Assembly (NCBI GenBank): GCA_014529385.2
Contig: CM043959.1
Location: forward strand, 61,292,753-61,356,752
DNA length: 64,000 nt
Direction: 5' to 3'
Source: Adiantum capillus-veneris
Lineage: Eukaryota; Streptophyta; Polypodiopsida; Polypodiales; Pteridaceae
In this document: positions 58,383 through 64,000 of the stretch, piece by piece
How the letters are laid out: every line of letters starts with the position of its first letter
How positions within the stretch are numbered: position 1 is the stretch's first letter
Notes under the pieces: model-generated
The model's database searches: none
Told to the model about the DNA's origin: nothing
The model's input: only the letters and a program-made list of their open reading frames with translations
Translations under genes and position numbers: made by a program

Positions 58383-59305
58383 AAAAAACTCATCTCAAAA
58401 GAGGATAATTTTTTATGTTTAGATATAACTGAGCTTGGGCCAACACCAATGGGGCAAATAGCTCACACAAGATGGGTAAAGTATGCCAAATACAATTTCA
58501 AACTAGAGCAGAAGCTTTGCTCATAGGAGAAACTTACACAGTCAAAACAGCAAAAAAGAAGTGAGAAATTTGGCAAAATAGACATCACCATCGCGTCTCG
58601 AATGGCCCAAAACCCCAATCTACAATGTCAAAGTGCTCAAATCCTACCTCAGATGAGCAGTTTACGGCCAAAACAGGCTCCAAAATGAGGAAAAACACAG
58701 TTGCGGTTGTTCCTCCTCTTCTCTCCAAGTTTTTTTTGGTCTTCTCTCTGTTTTTTCAGTTCCCACACTTAGCTTTATTACTTGGGCACCCTTGGCCCTT
58801 TAGATGACCTCAAACGGACCCGGAACAGGCCAAAAACTGACCTCGCAGTGCATAGTTGTCACCTTTTTGCATCATCCGCACACTTGGCACTCAGCTTTTT
58901 CCAATAATGCATCCCGCAACCACGTAAAGTGGCCCCAACATATGGTCCTCATGGTGAAATGTCTGCATAATTATCACAAGAAAAAACCCACATTGTGTCC
59001 GTACTTGTCCATGTGTAAATATTGACCCCATTCGACCTCCTGACGCCACTATATGCCATCTGACGCACTTGCTTAACTCATGTCGTCGGCCCGCAGATAG
59101 CTTCCTCGAGAATTTTTACGCGCTACCAACTCCTCCTTATTGTAGAAAAAACACACTAGTACTGGTAATAGTGAAAATCGTTGCACTATGTACACCCTGT
59201 CCCCACGTAACCACCTGGCTCTGGAAAATGGGCAATCCTTTATTTGATGCACCATGCATGTGTATGTACATATGCGCAATCACTTGCTCCAAAAAACTCC
59301 TGACA
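58147..59305 (-). repeat. 5' LTR of the TR-GAG element (full-length candidate)
   Basis: Bounded by the primer site on the left and by CTCCTGACA at 59305 on the right. Contains CA microsatellites at 58207-58228 and 58331-58381. Only 58970-59305 has a counterpart in the left copy. Confidence 0.55.
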
Positions 59306-60425
59306 GGAAATCAAAAAACTGTTTTCGTTTCTGCTTTTGTGCATAGATGTGAGCTATAACTCCTAGCCTTTGCTCGTCAATCTTTTCTAAATCTTCAAGC
59401 CTCTCTAACAATTCATTTCTAGTCCACTCAAGATCCTTATCTACCCTGGATGTTGGCAATAGAAATTCTATCAGCAGTATGGCATCAAGACCATAACAAG
59501 GTTAAAGGGTGTAGCATTTAAAGCTGTTTTGAACAAAACTCTATAAGCCCATAGAGCGGCATGGAGATTTATTTCCAATTAGTCCATCCTGAACTAACCA
59601 CTTTAGTTAATAGTGAGTCAAGAATTTTATTCGTGTGCTCAGCTTGTCCATTTGCTTGTAGGTGATAGGGAGCCGATTTGTTATGGACGACCATAAATTC
59701 ATTAAGAAGATACTCAATTACCTCATTGAGGAAATGAATTCCCCTATCACTGAAAATTCCTATTGGCAATCCATATCTTGTGAACACATTCTCATACAAG
59801 AATGCAGTTGTGGTTCTTGCATCATTATTTTGTGTTGCCTTAGCCTCTGCCCATTTGGTCAAATAGTCCGTAGCTACAATGATATATTGAGCTTGGGTTT
59901 TATAAGCAGGTGGTTGTATTGGCCCAACAAAGTCTACACCCCATTTTGCAAAAGCTGTAGCCCCCATCATTGGTCTCAAGGTCATGCTATCTACACGGGT
60001 TGGCATTTTTGCTCGTTGACATGCATCACACCCTCAAACATATTCCTTGGCATCTGCAAACAGTGTTGGCCACCATATGCCTGCCATCAAAATTGCTCTT
60101 GTGGTGGTTTCACTAGAAAAGTTACCTCCAGCTAATCCAGCATGTGCTTGTTCTATAATGGGAATATATTCATCTTCATTTGTACAAAGACGTAGATGTT
60201 GATCCTTTCCTTTTTGACACAATTGTTTTTAAATAAGAGCATAGTCTCTTGCTTCAATTTCAATTTCTCTTTTTCACATCCTCAGGGAATGTTCGTCTTG
60301 ATAAGTAAGAAACTATATAGTTACTCCACTTAGGAATGAGTGATATTTGGACCAATGTCACATGAGGTATGTGTGCTTGTTTTTTGTCCATCTTCAAAAC
60401 CGTGGCTGCAAGAACCAACCCCACT
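59306..60425 (-). pseudogene. Ty3/gypsy integrase, flanked by two insertions
   Basis: On the minus strand a connection segment (YQDEHSLRM...QKGKDQHLRLC) is followed by the zinc finger (EQAHAGLAGGNF, AGIWWPTLFADAKEYV, CDACQR). The core is WGVDFVGPI, YGLPIGIFSDRGIHF (second Asp at 59746-59748) and LQANGQAEHTN (Glu at 59638-59640), with the D-35-E spacing intact. The C-terminal continuation ELLERLEDLEKIDEQRLGV then KQKRKQFF stops exactly at the LTR end at 59305. At least three stops. It is not of the Tat type seen elsewhere in the window. Confidence 0.88.
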
Positions 60426-60690
60426 TGGTGGGGGGAGCCTAATATTTATAAACAAAAGAAAAAAAACATTTTTTAAGCATGCCACCCCGCCACCCTTTTC
60501 CCTCCCATGCATACGCCCACAGTGGACCACCCCTCCCTTGGCACCACTATGCCCCCTCTCTTGTATTATTTCCCCTCTCCCTCCTTCATTAACACATGCA
60601 GTTGGAATCCCTCTCTCTCCCTCTCGTTCATGAACCCATAGGACCTACCATGCATGGGACAAGAGTCTCTCTCTCTCTCTCTCTTTCATT

Positions 60691-60731
<41 letters not shown>

Positions 60732-62309
60732 CTCTCTCTCACACCTTCCTCCCTCATCTCTCCCCTCTCGTCCATACTCTCTCTCTCTCCCTCCTTCAGT
60801 CGGCCCCCACTTTCTCCCTCTCTCGTCCTCATCATAAAATATATATATCTCTCTCTCTCCCTCTTGTTTGTCAACCATGGCGGGCCTCCATGCATGCTCA
60901 CTCTCTTCCTCACCCACTCCCCCTCTCTCCCCATCCGCACTCTCCCTGGCCCGCTACAACCCCTATCTCCCCCTCTTGTGGACTCTCTCTCCCCCCCTCA
61001 TCTCCCACTCTAGGACTTTCTCTCTCTCTCCAGCTATTGTCGGCAACCCACATGGTGCATCACAAAGTTTTTATCTCTCTCTTAACACCCACCACACACA
61101 CACACCCTCACAGTCTCCCTCCCTCTCTCACCCTCTCCCCTCTCTCTCTCTCTCACTCTCATTGTCTCGATCTCGTTTACCTGTGCAGGCCGTTATGCAG
61201 GGCAAAAGCCTCCCTCTTAGTACATGTTGCCAACACACACACACACACACACACACACCTATACACACACAAACACACACACACACACCAACCCGCTCTC
61301 TCTCCTCACTCACGTCCTCTTTCTCTTGTTCTTTGTAGTCGGCTAGCCAGATATAAAAATAAATTTATTTCTCTCTCCCTCGTTCACACAACACAACACA
61401 CACTCTCATCACTCACACACTCTCATCACTCACACACATCCACACACCACCCCATATACATACGCACACACACTCACAAGCACCTACACCCTCACACAAT
61501 TACATACAGATACGCACTTACAAGCACATACATACACGTACACTATACGCATGAGCGGACGCACCCATTCACACAAGGACACGCATGCCATACGCACACA
61601 CAAGAAGTAAAAGAAAAATAACTCGGCATCGATGCCTAAAACAACAGAAGAAGACGACAAAAATCATGCAAAGGCAACCATCAATCAAGAAATGACGCCA
61701 AAGGCATGCCCCAGACGACCCCGAAGCTGGCGAACACACTACATCGACGCACCAACAACGCCCTCCATTCACCGGCATCTCGCCCACAATGCATCTTCAC
61801 AGTAAATATCCATAGGGTAATTTATTTTCCCATTTTCAAGCCAAAATCTTGTATAAAAAACCAATTGTATATTGCCACCTCTCTCTAGCTGATCGTCACA
61901 AAGGCCCACCTAAGAGATATCATTTTAGAGTTCTCCTAAGACAAATTAAGGGTCAACCATTTGGGACCCACTCCTTGCTTTGTATCACCTGATTAGGGCT
62001 GTAACCTAATCAAATTATCCTAAACTAATGGAGCCTGCACCTATAAAAGGGCACAGAGAGATCAAGGGGGGCACTTGGGAGTCAGCACTTGAGAAGGAAG
62101 CCACGCACACACTCTGACTCCAAGGGCCACCACACACAAGAGTAGAATGTCCGTGATTTGGAATTTTCTCTAGAGAATGCACTATAGGCCCTCTATCTCT
62201 CACTATCTCTTTCTATCACCAGAGTCGCCATCTTGCCGAAACTAAGGTTCTATAAATATCACTTTGAATCAAGTTTCCCTCACATCCCGAGGGGTTTTCA
62301 TCACCTACA

Positions 62310-62340
<31 letters not shown>

Positions 62341-62341
62341 T

Positions 62342-62425
<84 letters not shown>

Positions 62426-62582
62426 CGTTGTGCAGTATTTTGTGCTATTTTAAATCACCGTTGTCCGTGTCATAGCCGCTCAAAGCTAGGTGGTGCCCCC
62501 TGTTCATTTCTTGTGACGAGCTCTGCGTGCACAGTTTTGGCATAGAGGCCATCTGGGTGCGTTTTGCGCTTTGTGCCCGTCA
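60426..62582 (+). repeat. 5' LTR of a second Tat-family element, microsatellite-rich
   Basis: The right end is firm: GCTAGGTGGTGCCCCCTG, shared with the LTR at 33281-34839, and TGTGCCCGTCA are followed by the same primer site. The left end is probably TGGTGGGGGGAGCC at 60426, which cuts the gypsy integrase region. TATA box CCTATAAAAGGG lies at 62040-62051. The LTR contains long CT and CA runs (60663-60740, 61137-61155, 61229-61288, 62311-62421), making it about 600 bases longer than its relative. Confidence 0.7.
62311..62421. repeat. (CT)n microsatellite
   Basis: About 110 bases of CT with a few TT interruptions. Confidence 0.97.
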
Positions 62583-64000
62583 TTTGGTGCCCCCACTGAG
62601 CAGCGCTTCTTGAAAACCTTTAGTTTTCAAGACTAGAACAATGCGTATTGTCGACCATGGACAAATGGCTGCAAGATTCTCCAATTGGAGAATGGAGGAG
62701 GAGGAGATTCAAGGAGCACTGACCGCTTTTATCGAAGAGCTGCTGCCAGAATACACTGTCATAAACATCGAGGAGGTAAGTTCTCCATCTCCCATCTCTC
62801 ACTCTGACCGCAAATCAAGAGCCACCGAAGGGGGGGTTGCAGGCTGATCTCATTGTCGTCGCCCCCCGCACGCTATCAATGACTGCCATCAATGGAGGTA
62901 AAGAATAAGCGGAAATTCTGTACATCAACATCCAGCGCAAAGAGGTCATCCATATCAAGGAAGGAAAAAGGTTGGTTAGGCCTCTCTTCCCAAGGAATCT
63001 GCAAACAAAGGTATAGCCTTTGCTCCTAAGTGTCCAAACGGGGTTTCTTGTGCCAAAGGAAAGGAAGGGCTAGGCTAGTCTTGAATCACATGACCCCAAA
63101 GGAAGAAACACCTGGCCACACGAGTACTTCAAATTCGGGAAGCAAAATTGTGCCTATTTTTCCAAAAAGAGGGTCTTCCTCCTCTCCCCGTACAACTCAT
63201 CCTAAAAAAACTGTCCACCACGGATGAAACTCAGTGGGCCGATGATGAGTTACAACTAAATGGGGTGGAGTTCATGGAATGAGACAGCTATGGTAGTTAC
63301 TTGCAGCTGCTGCTAGATAAAATGCTATGAGTAGTCAAACGCGTCGCCATCACACCAGACATGCTAAGAGATGAAGGGAAGGTGGAGCCTATGAAGGGCG
63401 ATGACCTCCTGTGGATGTGACGACTTATCAACACCAGCATGGTAAGGATGTAACTAAGTGCTCTACACTCTGTGCATCATGGATAACTGTGCGCTCCTTG
63501 CCGCATTGTCGAAGCAAGGGACTTGCCAATACACCGTGTGCGAGCCACAAACGGCTCCAAGCACACAACAAGCCTAAACTAGCAAGCTCAAGAGAACAAA
63601 GGGTGTGTCACTCACCGCTCTACGCTCGCCTTCGTGGTGGATTCCTCGCCGCGATGAAGAAGAAGCTACAGTCGTGCCGCGCTCAACCGCTTCGCCGCCG
63701 TCGTGCCTTCGTAATGCTCGATCGCACACACACTCTCCCTCTCTCTCTCTCTCACACACACACACAAGGAGGTGAAGAAGAAGAAGATGGAGATGGAGCA
63801 AGAGCACTCTTCTATTGCACAAATGAGAGAATGAGTAAAAATTAGGTTTAGTTGGCTTTTATAGGAGCTCACCCCATTCACACTTGGGCGCCCATGCTTA
63901 GCCAACTAATCCCTTGAATGTCCAAGTTAAAGTACGCCTCTCATCGGCGATCACTCCTACCCTTTTCCTATTGGTCCGACAAGCCCGGTACCTGACTCTA
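62583..64000 (+). mobile_element. 5' internal part of the second Tat-family element
   Basis: Begins with the primer site TTTGGTGCCCCCACTGAG at 62583. The leader (AACCTTTAGTTTTCAAGACTA) matches that at 34867. The first frame, 62641-62847, has ARFSNWRMEEEEIQGALTAF, related to the frame at 34913. After it the reading frames are broken. A (CT)n(CA)n block lies at 63737-63768. gag proper is not seen before the window ends. Similar layout indicates one family with the 33.3 kb element, but this copy is clearly older. Confidence 0.75.

Larger units (their letters stand above)
53390..59305 (-). mobile_element. Non-autonomous gag-protease LTR element (TR-GAG type)
   Basis: Direct repeats of about 340-360 bases (53390-53755 and 58970-59305) flank a minus-strand internal region with gag, zinc knuckle and protease but no RT, RNase H or integrase. 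Coding sequence ends about 190 bases before a polypurine tract (AAGGGATGGG on the minus strand) that abuts the LTR start TGTTAGGAG at 53755. The primer site near 58122-58143 is the same unusual type as in the Tat-like element. Gag-only LTR elements of this kind are known in plants as TR-GAG. The left LTR seems truncated. Confidence 0.75.

Noticed and set aside
60596-61621. 341-codon plus-strand ORF rich in Ser, Leu, His and Thr
   Set aside because: It is the translation of CT and CA microsatellites in an LTR and has no non-repetitive domain.
62233-62545. Ser-Leu repeat ORFs
   Set aside because: They come from the CT run at 62311-62421.

Overview
This 64 kb window looks like repeat-dense nuclear DNA of a seed plant. 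The evidence is a UDP-glycosyltransferase relic with a plant PSPG box, plant-type pentatricopeptide (PPR) relics, Ty3/gypsy elements with a second RNase H (Tat-type), a Tork-like Ty1/copia element, and primer-binding sites complementary to plant initiator-Met and Asp tRNAs. I see no intact host gene, no rRNA or tRNA gene, no CRISPR array and nothing bacterial. The species cannot be named from the sequence.

Left part (1-12.5 kb). It opens inside an unclassified retroelement with a coiled-coil ORF. A 1.34 kb non-autonomous CACTA transposon (1447-2785) splits that ORF, and a 3' LTR closes the element near 3990. Then follow microsatellite-rich intergenic DNA and three decayed host-gene relics: a UDP-glycosyltransferase (6.7-7.7 kb, minus), a cullin fragment (9.23-9.48 kb, plus) and PPR repeats (10.9-11.7 kb, minus).

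Middle part (12.5-43.2 kb) is a nest of LTR retrotransposons. A decayed minus-strand Tat-like gypsy pol (12.5-21.2 kb) is split inside its reverse transcriptase by a 5.5 kb plus-strand gypsy element (15522-21019) with 123-bp LTRs and a clean 5-bp target duplication. Next comes a minus-strand region (21.9-26.4 kb) with a zinc-knuckle-like motif and two successive retropepsin-like domains that I cannot assign to a family. A 5'-truncated Ty1/copia element (26.4-30.85 kb) follows, then an AT-rich leader ending at a tRNA-Asp primer-binding site and an LTR. That LTR is interrupted by the youngest element here, a 9.26 kb Tat-like gypsy (33281-42539) with about 97% identical LTRs and one long gag-pol frame carrying five premature stops.

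Right part (43.2-64 kb) is a mosaic: a roughly 300-bp inverted-repeat pair 9 kb apart, scraps of chromovirus and copia pol, an intronless kinase-like pseudogene beside a ~60-bp minisatellite, and a gag-protease-only non-autonomous LTR element with an internal ~0.8 kb tandem duplication. The window ends with a gypsy integrase fragment and the 5' end of a second, diverged Tat-family element whose LTR is swollen by CT and CA microsatellites.

Nothing here forms a cooperative pathway. The working logic is retrotransposition: gag particle, protease, reverse transcriptase/RNase H and integrase. Autonomous Tat-like copies probably mobilise the gag-only relative, with which they share an unusual primer-binding site.
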